DNA of 64,000 nucleotides from Gracilinema caldarium (GCF_029265695.1 NZ_JAJUHW010000001.1:112992-176991); one strand, 5' to 3'; shown: positions 34,777 to 43,782, counted from the stretch's first letter. The notes: generated by a model not told the origin, from the sequence alone. A program made the numbers and translations.

Positions 34777-34798
34777 TACATAGAACTCATCCTATACT
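34770..34798 (+). promoter_or_regulatory. DHOD-like gene promoter
   Basis: -35 TTGCCA (34770-34775), a 17-bp spacer, and -10 TATACT (34793-34798). The leader carries AGGAGG before the ATG at 34822. Confidence 0.6.
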
Positions 34799-34821
34799 GA
34801 AAGTACTACAGGAGGCAGCCC

Positions 34822-35802
34822 ATGGCGCAACTTTCTACAACCTATTTGGGAATCCCAGTGCGGAATCCCCTGGTAGTATCATCAAGCAACCTTACCGCCC
34901 ACAAAGACAATATACGAAAAGCCGCCGAAGCAGGGGCCGGCGCTATCGTTTTAAAATCCCTGTTTGAAGAGCAAATACACAAGGAGCTAGCCGCGATCCC
35001 TGCGGAACAGCTCGAAGCAAACCCAGAAGCCCAGGCAATGATGGATGCCCTTGCGTCTCACTGGGGAAGTGCTGATTATTTGCAGCTGGTAAAGGATGCG
35101 GTGTCCGCTGCAGGTTCGGTGCCGGTTATTGCAAGCATTAATTGTATCCACGATGATCGGTGGCTCGATTTTGCCGAACAGCTTGAAAGCGCCGGTGCCA
35201 AGGCTCTGGAACTGAACATTGCGCCCTTTCCCCAGTCTCCAAAGGTTACCGCCAAGGATCTGGAAGACCTCGTGGTCAGCATCGTTCGCAATGTGTCAGT
35301 CAGAACCAGTTTACCTTTGGCGGTTAAATTGAGTCCCTATTTTACCAACCCCTTTGCTATCGTTGAACGCCTCGCCGGCGCAGGGGCCCGGGCAGTGGTA
35401 CTCTTTAATCGTTTGTACCGTTTCGATTTTGATTTAAAAAAGCGGGCTATCGTATCAGGCCCTGCAAAGAGCGGGACCCAGGAATATCACGAAAGTCTCC
35501 GCTGGATCGCTAACCTCTATGGAGTTGCAGCCTGCGAGCTGGTGGGCGGTACGGGAATTCATACTGCCGAAACAGCCCTTAAGTTTATTGCCGCCGGAGC
35601 TCAGACGGTGCAGCTCTGTTCCGCCATCAATGCAGGGGGCTGGGCTGTGCTCGGTTCCATTCGAGATGAAATGTCATCTATGCTGGATGAGCTGGGTTAT
35701 GCTTCGGTAGATGCTTTCCGGGGCAGTCTTTCCCGCCGGGCTCATCCCCAGAATGAACAGTATGAACGGCTTCAGTACCTGAAAGCCATTGATCCCCGGT
35801 AA
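34822..35802 (+). CDS. Dihydroorotate dehydrogenase-like flavoprotein
   Basis: A 326-residue FMN TIM-barrel protein. Blocks such as YLGIPVRNPLVVSSSNLT, LPLAVKLSPYFTNP and GGTGIHTAETALKFIAAGA match the DHOD family. The segment that normally reads ELNxSCPN, with the class 1 catalytic Cys, is ELNIAPFP here, so the usual base is missing. It belongs to the DHOD-like group of unknown substrate; true pyrimidine synthesis activity is doubtful. The fliG-like gene starts 3 bp after its stop. Confidence 0.8.
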   Translation: MAQLSTTYLGIPVRNPLVVSSSNLTAHKDNIRKAAEAGAGAIVLKSLFEEQIHKELAAIPAEQLEANPEAQAMMDALASHWGSADYLQLVKDAVSAAGSVPVIASINCIHDDRWLDFAEQLESAGAKALELNIAPFPQSPKVTAKDLEDLVVSIVRNVSVRTSLPLAVKLSPYFTNPFAIVERLAGAGARAVVLFNRLYRFDFDLKKRAIVSGPAKSGTQEYHESLRWIANLYGVAACELVGGTGIHTAETALKFIAAGAQTVQLCSAINAGGWAVLGSIRDEMSSMLDELGYASVDAFRGSLSRRAHPQNEQYERLQYLKAIDPR

Positions 35803-35805
35803 AAC

Positions 35806-37101
35806 ATGGCCCAGGATCAAAGACCGGTAGAACAGCGGCGGCTTGCGGCATATTTAAAAAATACGGCCAATAAAAATAATAATCCTCTAGAACCAGACAA
35901 AAAGGAAACAGAAGCCTCTCCTGTTTCTAAGCAATCTCTGTCTCAGCCGCGTATGCCAAAGCCACCGCTTTCTCAAAACTCTGGGGCACAGCCCCCTCGA
36001 TCTGAAACTGCTCAGGCTCAGCCCCATCTTTCACAACCCCAAAGGGTGGGCTTTCAGAAGACAGTTAAAGAACCAGCGCAAACCGGCAAAGAGGGAGAAT
36101 CTAAATACCGAAAGGTGGCGAAACTCCTTATTGTTATTGGGCAAAAGGAAGCCTCAGCCATCCTATCCAAGCTTGAACCGGAGCAGATAGAGGCGATAAC
36201 CAAGGAAATTGCTGCCATACGGACTGTTTCGCATGAAGAAGGGGAGGCCATACTAGCCGAGTTTCGGGCCCTGTTTTCCCAGGCCCTTCGTCATGCAAAG
36301 ACTACAGCCCAGGATAGGGGGGGCATCGATGTGGCCCGCAGCCTGCTTGCCGCCGCCTTTGGAAAGGAAAAAGGCGAGACCCTTCTGCGGCGGGCCGTTC
36401 CGGATGCTATCGAAAACCCCTTCCAGTTTCTGGAAGATTTTTCCCCTGAACAGATTGTCCTGCTGCTCAAGGACGAACCGGCCCCGGTGCTTGCCTTGGT
36501 GCTTGCCCGGCTTTCGGCACCAAAGGCGGCGGCCTGTATCAAAAATCTGTCTAAGGACCAGAAACTCGAAGTGGTTAAGCGGCTTGCAAAGATGGGAAAG
36601 ACCAGTCCCGAAGTGATAGAAAAGGTCGCCGAAGTACTCAGAGAACGGGCCCATAAGATGGGAAAAACCGAAACCACTGAGGTAGATGGCAAGGCGGTGC
36701 TGGCGGCCATACTTCGCCATGCGGATCCATCCTTAGGAGATGAAATCCTCGAAAACCTAGAGGACATAAATCCAGAGCTTTCCCGGGATATTAAAGAAAA
36801 GCTGTATACCCTGGATGATGTGGTGCGCTGCGATGACCGGGCGTTGCAGGAAAAGCTCAGGACCATGGAAGACCGGGATATTGCCCTGCTTCTTAAGGGG
36901 CAAGAGCCAGAGTTTATCGACAAGATTAAAAGCAATCTGTCTGCCAATAGAAGAACTCTGGTGGAAGAAGAGCGTACCCTCTTGGGACCGGTTCCTCGGA
37001 AGGAAACCGAAGAGGTGGTGCAAAATTTTCTTTCCTGGTTCCGCACAGGCCGTGAGAATGGCACCATATTGCTTGTTGATGATTCGGACATCTTAGTTTA
37101 G
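35806..37101 (+). CDS. fliG1: FliG-like flagellar switch paralogue (spirochaete FliG1 type)
   Basis: A 431-residue FliG homologue with a Pro/Gln/Ser-rich N-terminal extension (about 1-95) that ordinary FliG lacks. The FliG N and middle domains follow; the normally invariant EHPQ of the middle domain reads DEPA. The C-terminal torque domain keeps CDDRALQ and LLGPVPRKETEE, with a longer tail. Spirochaetes typically carry a divergent FliG1 besides the true switch protein FliG2. It lies outside a flagellar operon, 3 bp after the DHOD-like gene, without its own ribosome site, so it is probably coupled. Confidence 0.82.
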   Translation: MAQDQRPVEQRRLAAYLKNTANKNNNPLEPDKKETEASPVSKQSLSQPRMPKPPLSQNSGAQPPRSETAQAQPHLSQPQRVGFQKTVKEPAQTGKEGESKYRKVAKLLIVIGQKEASAILSKLEPEQIEAITKEIAAIRTVSHEEGEAILAEFRALFSQALRHAKTTAQDRGGIDVARSLLAAAFGKEKGETLLRRAVPDAIENPFQFLEDFSPEQIVLLLKDEPAPVLALVLARLSAPKAAACIKNLSKDQKLEVVKRLAKMGKTSPEVIEKVAEVLRERAHKMGKTETTEVDGKAVLAAILRHADPSLGDEILENLEDINPELSRDIKEKLYTLDDVVRCDDRALQEKLRTMEDRDIALLLKGQEPEFIDKIKSNLSANRRTLVEEERTLLGPVPRKETEEVVQNFLSWFRTGRENGTILLVDDSDILV

Positions 37102-37115
37102 GGCGCTGATTGTTT

Positions 37116-37141
37116 ATTGATGCTCTTTAAAGAGCATCAAT
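37116..37141. promoter_or_regulatory. Perfect 26-bp palindrome between fliG1 and M16 protease gene
   Basis: ATTGATGCTCTTT followed directly by its reverse complement: 13 bp per arm, no spacer, and no T-run after it. Perfect symmetry without a loop fits a protein-binding operator better than an intrinsic terminator. It could also end the fliG1 mRNA. Confidence 0.5.
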
Positions 37142-37177
37142 GTGCAAAGGGCCCCGAAAGCAGCTTAGGAGGAAGTT

Positions 37178-40177
37178 TTGACTCAAAAAACAGTATCTGT
37201 CGAAGAAATTGCGGGCTTTACCATACTCGCCCGAGAGCCCCTCGATGAATTGCACGCTACCGGCATCTGGGCAAAGCATATAAGAACCGGTGCTGAGGTT
37301 TTTCATATCCTTAACGACGACGAAGAAAATCTTTTTGCCTTCGCATTTCCGACCGTGCCCTCCGATTCCACCGGGGTGGCCCATATTTTAGAGCATTCGG
37401 TACTCTGCGGATCCAAAAAATATCCCCTTAAGGATACCTTTATTGTTTTGGCTAAAGGAAGCCTCCAGACCTTTCTGAATGCCCTGACCTTTCCAGACAA
37501 AACGGTATATCCTGCGGCGAGCACCAACCGGCAGGATTATTTTAATTTGATGTCCGTTTATGGAGATGCGGTGTTTCATCCCCTTTTAGATGAATGGATT
37601 TTTCAGCAGGAAGGACACCGGCTGGAGCTCTCTCCGGATGAACAGTCTGGCCGGTGGCGCATTGAGCGGACCGGTGTGGTGTACAACGAAATGAAGGGCA
37701 ACTATTCATCGGTGGACCCCATTGCAGCCGACTGGGCCTTCCGGTCCGTACTGCCCGATACTCCCTATGCCTATGACTCAGGGGGCGATCCCCAAGAAAT
37801 ACCACAGTTAAGCTGGGAAGATCTCAAGGCCTTTCATCAAACTCATTACAATCCTGCTAACTGTAAAATCGTCCTTTGCGGAAACATTCCGACGGAAGAA
37901 CAGCTTGCCTTCCTGGACCACAATATACTTGCGGATCTTGAACCGGGCCATCCTGTGCAGCCGATCTCTTTAGCAAAACCCTGGTCTCAAAGCAGAGAGC
38001 TTTCTGTCCCCTATCCTGCAAGCGGGGAGGATCAAAAATCCACGGTATTGCTTTCCTGGGTTCTCGGGGACAGCACCGATGCGGAGAATGCCCTTGCCAT
38101 GGCAGCCCTTACGGAAATTCTTTTAGGCCACGATGGATCGCCCCTCAATAAAGCCCTTGTGGAGTCCGGTCTTGGCCAAGATATTGCCCCCGCCACCGGA
38201 CTTGAAGGAGAACTGCGGCAGCTTGTGTTTACCGTGGGCCTACGGGGTATGGACGCGAAGGATAAAAAAGACCTCGAAAAACTCATTTTAGACACCCTTA
38301 AGGGTTTGGTTATTCACGGCATACCAAAAGAGGAAATTGAAGGCGCTCTCTTTGGTATGAAATTTTCGAACCAGGAAATACGCCGAGCCGGTGGTCCCTT
38401 TTCGCTTATTTGGATGCGCCGCATACTGCGCTCCTGGATTCATGGCCAAGTTCCATGGAACAATCTCCTATTCGAAAAACATTTCCATGCCCTGGAAGAT
38501 AAACTTAAAACGGACCCCCGTTATTTTGAATCCCTGATCGAAAGCCGTCTCATAAACAATTTCCATCGGTGTTTGCTTTCTGTAGATCCCCAGATAGGCC
38601 TCACAGAAAAGCTCGATCGTGAGACCGAAGAGGAACTTGAGCAACTGTTTAATAAGCTTTCTGAAAACGAAAAAAAAGCCCTGGCTGAACAGACGCAAAA
38701 ACTCAAGGCAATACAGGAGGCGGAGGACTCAAGCGAAGCGGTGGCCCGCATACCCCATATTTCCCGGACAGATTTACTACCGACCATAGAACAAGTCCCC
38801 CGAAACATATATGACCTGGGGGGTATCCCCGTCCTTGAGCACGAATTATTCACCAACCATATTGTGTATCTTGATATAGCTCTTCCGGTAGACCTTTTAG
38901 ATACCGATCAATATCTGTGGCTGCCGCTCCTTGCCCGAACCATACCTGGTCTTGGTATTCCTGGCCTTTCCTACGATGCACTTTCGAGCCAGATGGCCCG
39001 GCATGTCGGTTCATTCCATGCGCTGCTCCATACCTCTTCTGCCGCGCCGGGGGCCGCCGAAAGTCTTGCCTGCCCTGGCGGAATCTACCAGCTGAGGAAC
39101 AGGGACTGGCTTGTATTCAGGATGAAAACTCTGAACGAAAAGCTCAATCCCGCCCTGGACCTGGTTCTGCCCCTTATGATGCAGGCAGATTTTTCCGATC
39201 TCAGACGGCTCAAGGATCTCCTTTTGGAGTATAAAAACGATTTGGATTCTTCGGTGGCCCCCTCTGGACACTCCTATGCGATTTCCCGGGCCTCCCGGTC
39301 CTTGAGCCGCTCCCGGCTTGTAGATGATCTATGGAATGGCATACCCCAGATTGATTTTGCCCACCGGCTCTTAGAGTTACCCATCGAAACGGTAGCCCAA
39401 AAACTTGCCTCTATTCGGGACGAGCTTTTTACGAAGAGCGGTATGATTGTTAACATTACAGGCCAGGCGGAAGCCATCGAGGCTGCTCTTTCTGTATTGC
39501 CGAACCGGCTCATGGGCTTTGCAGGACCCCGGCCGCGCTCAAAAAATATCTTTCGAGATGTCCTTGCCTCGGCGGCAAATGCGGAAAAGCTTCATGAGGT
39601 ATACCGCTCCGGGGCATTGCAGGTTGGTTTTGCTGCGCTAGCTCTGCCTGCTAGTCCCTTTGCAAGCCCCTTACAAGCTGCGGAATTGGTACTTTCTCAT
39701 TGGATTTCTACAGGCCTGCTTTGGGAAGATATTAGAATGAAGGGCGGTGCCTACGGCGCTTTTGCCTATCCTGATGGACTTGAACCAGCCTTTATTATGG
39801 CAACCTATCGAGATCCTGATCCCGCTCGATCACTGGATGCTCTCCCGAATGCTATTCGGAAGGCATTACAAGCACTTCCTGAAAATGAAGAACTGGAAAA
39901 AGCTGTTATTGGAACCTTTGCCAAGGAAAGTCGGCCGCGGACTAATCCGGACAAGGGTTTTGCGGACTTCCTCCGCTTCCTCACGGGTATCGAAGACTGG
40001 ATGCGGCAGAAAAAGCTCGAGTATATCATCAATATGGATAAGAACCTGCTCACCGCAGCGACAGAGGCCTTGGCGACCGCTCTCGAAACCGCTCACAATG
40101 CGGTGGTAACCGGGAACGGACAGGCCCAATCCTGTGCGGAAAAACTCGGAGTGTCCGTAACCGATATACCAGTCTAA
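37178..40177 (+). CDS. M16C insulinase-family metalloprotease (PreP/Cym1-like)
   Basis: A 999-residue zinc protease with two fused halves. The inverted zinc motif HILEH is at 69-73, with the distal Glu expected in VVYNEMKGNYSS. The middle linker is coiled-coil-like (about 475-520), as in presequence proteases that degrade short peptides inside a closed chamber. The start is TTG 37178, with AGGAGGAAG just upstream and no in-frame ATG that keeps the N-terminus. No signal peptide, so cytoplasmic. Length is normal for the family. Confidence 0.92.
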   Translation: MTQKTVSVEEIAGFTILAREPLDELHATGIWAKHIRTGAEVFHILNDDEENLFAFAFPTVPSDSTGVAHILEHSVLCGSKKYPLKDTFIVLAKGSLQTFLNALTFPDKTVYPAASTNRQDYFNLMSVYGDAVFHPLLDEWIFQQEGHRLELSPDEQSGRWRIERTGVVYNEMKGNYSSVDPIAADWAFRSVLPDTPYAYDSGGDPQEIPQLSWEDLKAFHQTHYNPANCKIVLCGNIPTEEQLAFLDHNILADLEPGHPVQPISLAKPWSQSRELSVPYPASGEDQKSTVLLSWVLGDSTDAENALAMAALTEILLGHDGSPLNKALVESGLGQDIAPATGLEGELRQLVFTVGLRGMDAKDKKDLEKLILDTLKGLVIHGIPKEEIEGALFGMKFSNQEIRRAGGPFSLIWMRRILRSWIHGQVPWNNLLFEKHFHALEDKLKTDPRYFESLIESRLINNFHRCLLSVDPQIGLTEKLDRETEEELEQLFNKLSENEKKALAEQTQKLKAIQEAEDSSEAVARIPHISRTDLLPTIEQVPRNIYDLGGIPVLEHELFTNHIVYLDIALPVDLLDTDQYLWLPLLARTIPGLGIPGLSYDALSSQMARHVGSFHALLHTSSAAPGAAESLACPGGIYQLRNRDWLVFRMKTLNEKLNPALDLVLPLMMQADFSDLRRLKDLLLEYKNDLDSSVAPSGHSYAISRASRSLSRSRLVDDLWNGIPQIDFAHRLLELPIETVAQKLASIRDELFTKSGMIVNITGQAEAIEAALSVLPNRLMGFAGPRPRSKNIFRDVLASAANAEKLHEVYRSGALQVGFAALALPASPFASPLQAAELVLSHWISTGLLWEDIRMKGGAYGAFAYPDGLEPAFIMATYRDPDPARSLDALPNAIRKALQALPENEELEKAVIGTFAKESRPRTNPDKGFADFLRFLTGIEDWMRQKKLEYIINMDKNLLTAATEALATALETAHNAVVTGNGQAQSCAEKLGVSVTDIPV

Positions 40178-40233
40178 GCATCTGAACCAATTGTTTGTGA
40201 AAACCGCTTGCGTAATCTGTTTACACGGGCGGT

Positions 40234-40464
40234 TTATGCAAGCCGCCCGCCTTGAGGCGGGTTCTTTTTCATATACTCATGTTCTTCCCGGACTTCGGCG
40301 ATTAAATCCTTGAGTTTCCATTCCATTTTAGTCGCCGTTGATGAAGAAAAAACTATGTTCTGGGGATCCAAGCCCAATTCCTTAGCCGCTGCCTTTGCGG
40401 CCCGCATAATTGCAATCATCTGCTCATGGCTAAAGCCATGCAAAAAAACAACGGGGTTTTCCAT
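40234..40464 (-). CDS. DUF3783 family small protein
   Basis: A 76-residue protein resembling DUF3783 (VVFLHGFSHEQMIAIMRAAK, then KLKDLIAEVREEHEYM). Function unknown. ATG 40464 follows AAAGGAGTC; an upstream in-frame start is unnecessary. Its 3' end overlaps, on the other strand, the terminator of the M16 protease gene. Confidence 0.72.
   Translation of the reverse strand: MENPVVFLHGFSHEQMIAIMRAAKAAAKELGLDPQNIVFSSSTATKMEWKLKDLIAEVREEHEYMKKNPPQGGRLA
40246..40269 (+). terminator. Terminator of M16 protease gene
   Basis: CCCGCC-TTGA-GGCGGG followed by TTCTTTTT. A compact intrinsic terminator, located within the 3' coding end of the convergent DUF3783 gene. Confidence 0.8.
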
Positions 40465-40604
40465 TTGTAATGACTCCTTTTTATTGGAAAATTTCATCGA
40501 TACTCTTTATAATTAAAGTTATACTTAAAGAAAGCGGCTTAATCCAGCAGGATTCGGTCGATGGATCTGATTGAGTTACCATAAAAAAAGTAAAGGAGTG
40601 AGGT

Positions 40605-40823
40605 ATGTCAGAATGTGAATTTATTCAAAATTGCCCTTTTTTTAATGGGAAACTGGCTGATAAACCAGCGGATATTGAACGGCTTAAGAATGAGTACTGT
40701 AGAACTAATAACCTGCATTGTGCTCGTTATATGGTAGCCCAAAGTCTTGGGAAAGAGCATATGCCGCCAGATCTGTATCCCCACGAGAAAGAAAGGGCTT
40801 TTGAGGTTATAGAAAAAAATTAA
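40605..40823 (+). CDS. Small four-cysteine protein, unknown function
   Basis: A 72-residue soluble protein with cysteines at 4, 10, 32 and 39 (CEFIQNC and YCRTNNLHCARY). The pattern suggests a metal or iron-sulfur site. A strong AAAGGAG precedes the ATG. The family is not one I can name with confidence. It is divergent from the DUF3783 gene. Confidence 0.65.
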   Translation: MSECEFIQNCPFFNGKLADKPADIERLKNEYCRTNNLHCARYMVAQSLGKEHMPPDLYPHEKERAFEVIEKN

Positions 40824-40864
40824 TACTTTCTATTGCTCGATTCTCTATAAAGCAACATCTTTTC

Positions 40865-40893
40865 TTGACCTATCTCTTATATTCTTTTAAAAT
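40865..40893 (+). promoter_or_regulatory. Promoter of CPBP-like gene
   Basis: -35 TTGACC (40865-40870), a 17-bp spacer, and -10 TAAAAT (40888-40893). An approximately 93-nt AT-rich leader follows, containing a 12-bp palindrome TTTAATATTAAA at 40911-40922. Confidence 0.6.
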
Positions 40894-40992
40894 AGGGGCA
40901 TTAATAAGATTTTAATATTAAAGTGCTTTAAAACTGAGATAGTGAGCCAATATCAAGAGTCTCTAAGTTTTAAAACCCAATGGATTTAATAA

Positions 40993-41682
40993 ATGATAAC
41001 ACAGAAACAGCACAGCAAAGACGAAATATCTAAAGAATTGCTTTATAAAAACAGGGTTATAAAGTCATTGTTTACTACTTTCTTTATTGTTATTACTAGT
41101 TTGGTAAATATAGTCAGTATAGTTGCGTTTTATAATGGGGTAGTAAGCACTAATTGTTATTTTTTAGCAATAGACCTCGTCTTTTTAATAATGGTAGTTT
41201 TGGCAATCTTTGTGCTGCCCTATAACCATTATTATTATGGAATGAATTTTAGAAATCTGTGGGAGAATATAAAAGACGGTATATTATTTGGAATACCATT
41301 TGCAATTGTTGCGCTACTTTATAGGTACCACCTGATAAAAAAGGGGTATGAGATCTATAATTTTACCGGATATTTTGGTTTTTTCTCGCTTATTTATCCT
41401 TTTGTTGCAGTTGTCCAGGAAATTTCGATAAAAGGTATATTGCAAAGTTATTTCGTCAAAGCTTTTGAAACTATCGATCAAAAAAAGACAAGCGCTATTA
41501 TAGTGACCAGTATAGTATTTTCAGAATTCCATGCAATTTATGGGTATCAAGCTATGATTGCTACATTTTTGTATGGCATTATAACCGGATATATCTATGA
41601 AAAGCATCGGTCTTTTGTTGCAGTTTCTATTATTCACACTCTTGCTGGTTTTGCCCTCTTTGGTGGATCCCGCTTACCTTAA
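40993..41682 (+). CDS. CPBP (CAAX protease/bacteriocin-processing) family membrane protein, degenerate motif
   Basis: A 229-residue protein with about six membrane helices. Motif 1, normally EExxxRG, is QEISIKG (142-148). Motif 2, FxxxH, is present as FSEFH (H180). Motif 3, HxxxN, reads HTLAG (H215). Two catalytic-site positions thus differ, and activity is uncertain. The gene and flanks are clearly more AT-rich than the neighbours, and no ribosome site is evident; this suggests acquisition by transfer. Confidence 0.68.
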   Translation: MITQKQHSKDEISKELLYKNRVIKSLFTTFFIVITSLVNIVSIVAFYNGVVSTNCYFLAIDLVFLIMVVLAIFVLPYNHYYYGMNFRNLWENIKDGILFGIPFAIVALLYRYHLIKKGYEIYNFTGYFGFFSLIYPFVAVVQEISIKGILQSYFVKAFETIDQKKTSAIIVTSIVFSEFHAIYGYQAMIATFLYGIITGYIYEKHRSFVAVSIIHTLAGFALFGGSRLP

Positions 41683-41691
41683 ACCTATCAA

Positions 41692-41732
41692 ACATTAAAT
41701 GGTAAATTGGGTAACTTTTTTAATGTAATTTT
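41692..41732 (+). terminator. Weak terminator after CPBP-like gene
   Basis: ACATTAAA/TTTAATGT (8 bp) with a 19-nt loop, then AATTTTT. The stem is AT-rich, so strength is doubtful. Confidence 0.4.
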
Positions 41733-41762
41733 TACTGTATACATATTTGTGTACTAAAATTC

Positions 41763-41791
41763 TTGCATTTCCTACAGGGCGGGTGTATCAT
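41763..41791 (+). promoter_or_regulatory. Promoter of 5'-nucleotidase gene
   Basis: -35 TTGCAT (41763-41768), a 17-bp spacer, and -10 TATCAT (41786-41791). The leader is about 34 nt with AGAGGAGGAA before the ATG at 41832. Confidence 0.6.
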
Positions 41792-41831
41792 AACAGCCCC
41801 ATAGGTGGGAAATCTCATAGAGGAGGAATAT

Positions 41832-43745
41832 ATGAGAAAGGATCAGTTGCGATGGTTCGGTAAACTTGGTCTTGTATTGCTGAGCCTCTTTTTAGTTTTT
41901 GGTTGTGCAAGTGCGCCCAATAAAGCTGCCCAAGGGAAGCAAATTGTTTCGGTTCAAGAACAATATTCCGTAACACCCCTGGAAATTACCTTTATTGAAA
42001 CCTCTGATGTGCACGGAGTTATATTCCCTTACAATTTTATAACTGCCAAAGCTATGCCGACTTCTTTGGCTCAGGTATCTAGCCTTGTTTCTGATTTACG
42101 GAATACTAAGAAGCATGTGGTTCTTCTTGAAAATGGCGATTCTTTACAAGGACAACCGACGGTATATTACTACAATTTTGAGAAAACCTCCGTTCCCCAT
42201 ATTTGGGGGCAGGCTCTGAATTATCTAAAATATGATGCAGTTGGTGTGGGTAACCATGATATTGAAGCAGGGCATGCTGTATACGACAAACTATATAAAG
42301 AAATTAAGGCTCCAGTTATCTGTGCAAACATACTTAAAGAAAACGGTGAACCTTATTTTAAGCCCTATACGATTATTGAACGGGGTGGGGTTAAAATTGC
42401 AATTCTGGGCCTTATTACTCCAAAAATCCCTGATTGGCTTCCACCTCAGTTTTGGAGCGGTATGAAATTTGAGGATATGGTAGTATCTGCAAAAAAATGG
42501 GTTCCCATCATTATGGAAAAAGAAAAACCTGATGTTCTAATTGGCCTTTTCCATGCTGGGGTAGATTATACTTATAGCGGTGCTTCACGGGATACGGTGA
42601 GCAATGAAAATGCAAGCCAGCTAGTGGCAGAACAAGTCCCCGGTTTTGATATTATCTTTGTAGGTCATGATCACGCTGGCTGGGACGGTATGGGCTGGGA
42701 TCCGGTAGCCAAGAAAAAAGCAGAAGTAAAAGACAGTACCGGTAAAACAGTATACATTTATGGCGCTCTAAATAATGCGGTAAAAATCCCTGTTGTTACC
42801 CTTTCACTTCTTTGGGATAAGGATGCTAAGGTTTGGAAAAAAACAATTCAAGGTGAACTTAAGGATATGAAAGACGTAAGCGCAGATACCGCTTTTGTAT
42901 CCCAGTTCCAGCCTGCTTATGATGAAATAAAAGCCTGGGTAGATCGGCCGGTTGGAAAAATGCTCGGATCCATTACTACCAGGGACTCTATGTTTGGGGA
43001 TTCTGTCTTTGTAGACCTTATTCATAGAATTCAACTTGAGCTTTGCGCAGATCCTGCCATGGGGCTTAAAAAAGCAGATATTTCCTTTGCTGCCCCTCTT
43101 GCTATGAACGCAACCATTCCTTCCAGTGCGGATGGAACACTGTATGTCCGAGATATGTTTAATCTCTATGTTTATGAAAATTTCTTGTATACCATGAATC
43201 TGACAGGAAAACAGGTAAAGGATTTCCTTGAATATTCATATCAATACTGGTTCGATACTATGCCTAATGAAGGGAATCATATTATTGCATTCCAAAAAGA
43301 CAAGGATGGTAAGCTTGTGCAGGATGCCCGGACAGGTTCTTATTTAACTGCCACCCGCTATTATAACTATGATTCTGCAGCAGGAATTAACTATACTGTG
43401 GATGTTTCTAAGCCTGCGGGATCTCGAGTCAACATACTCTCCATGGCCGACGGTACCCCCTTTGATATGAACAAAACCTACTCGGTAGCAATTAACTCTT
43501 ACCGAGCCCAGGGTGGCGGCGGACATCTAGAGAAAGGGGCTGGTCTTTCAAAGGGTGATATCCTTGCTATGAAGTATGTGACCAGCGCAACCACTAAAGA
43601 TCTCCGCTTCTACCTGCTTAAATGGTTTGAAAAACAGCAAGGTGCAGTTTCTGTTCAGAGTTTGAATAACTGGAAGGTGATTCCGGAGGAGCTTGCAACT
43701 ACCGGCAAGACCAACGATATGCCGCTTTTGTATCCAACAAAATAA
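41832..43745 (+). CDS. Lipoprotein 5'-nucleotidase/metallophosphatase
   Basis: A 637-residue exported enzyme. A signal peptide with lipobox LVFGC (Cys25) indicates membrane anchoring. The calcineurin-like domain has TSDVHGVIFP, ENGDSLQG, VGVGNHDIE and VGHDHAG, supplying the dimetal ligands. The C-terminal 5'-nucleotidase substrate domain (about 370-600) includes AINSYRAQGGGGH. It probably releases nucleosides and phosphate from periplasmic nucleotides. ATG 41832 is chosen for its strong ribosome site and signal peptide. Confidence 0.9.
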   Translation: MRKDQLRWFGKLGLVLLSLFLVFGCASAPNKAAQGKQIVSVQEQYSVTPLEITFIETSDVHGVIFPYNFITAKAMPTSLAQVSSLVSDLRNTKKHVVLLENGDSLQGQPTVYYYNFEKTSVPHIWGQALNYLKYDAVGVGNHDIEAGHAVYDKLYKEIKAPVICANILKENGEPYFKPYTIIERGGVKIAILGLITPKIPDWLPPQFWSGMKFEDMVVSAKKWVPIIMEKEKPDVLIGLFHAGVDYTYSGASRDTVSNENASQLVAEQVPGFDIIFVGHDHAGWDGMGWDPVAKKKAEVKDSTGKTVYIYGALNNAVKIPVVTLSLLWDKDAKVWKKTIQGELKDMKDVSADTAFVSQFQPAYDEIKAWVDRPVGKMLGSITTRDSMFGDSVFVDLIHRIQLELCADPAMGLKKADISFAAPLAMNATIPSSADGTLYVRDMFNLYVYENFLYTMNLTGKQVKDFLEYSYQYWFDTMPNEGNHIIAFQKDKDGKLVQDARTGSYLTATRYYNYDSAAGINYTVDVSKPAGSRVNILSMADGTPFDMNKTYSVAINSYRAQGGGGHLEKGAGLSKGDILAMKYVTSATTKDLRFYLLKWFEKQQGAVSVQSLNNWKVIPEELATTGKTNDMPLLYPTK

Positions 43746-43782
43746 AATTATCTTGATAAGATTCTCTTTATGAAAATATCCT

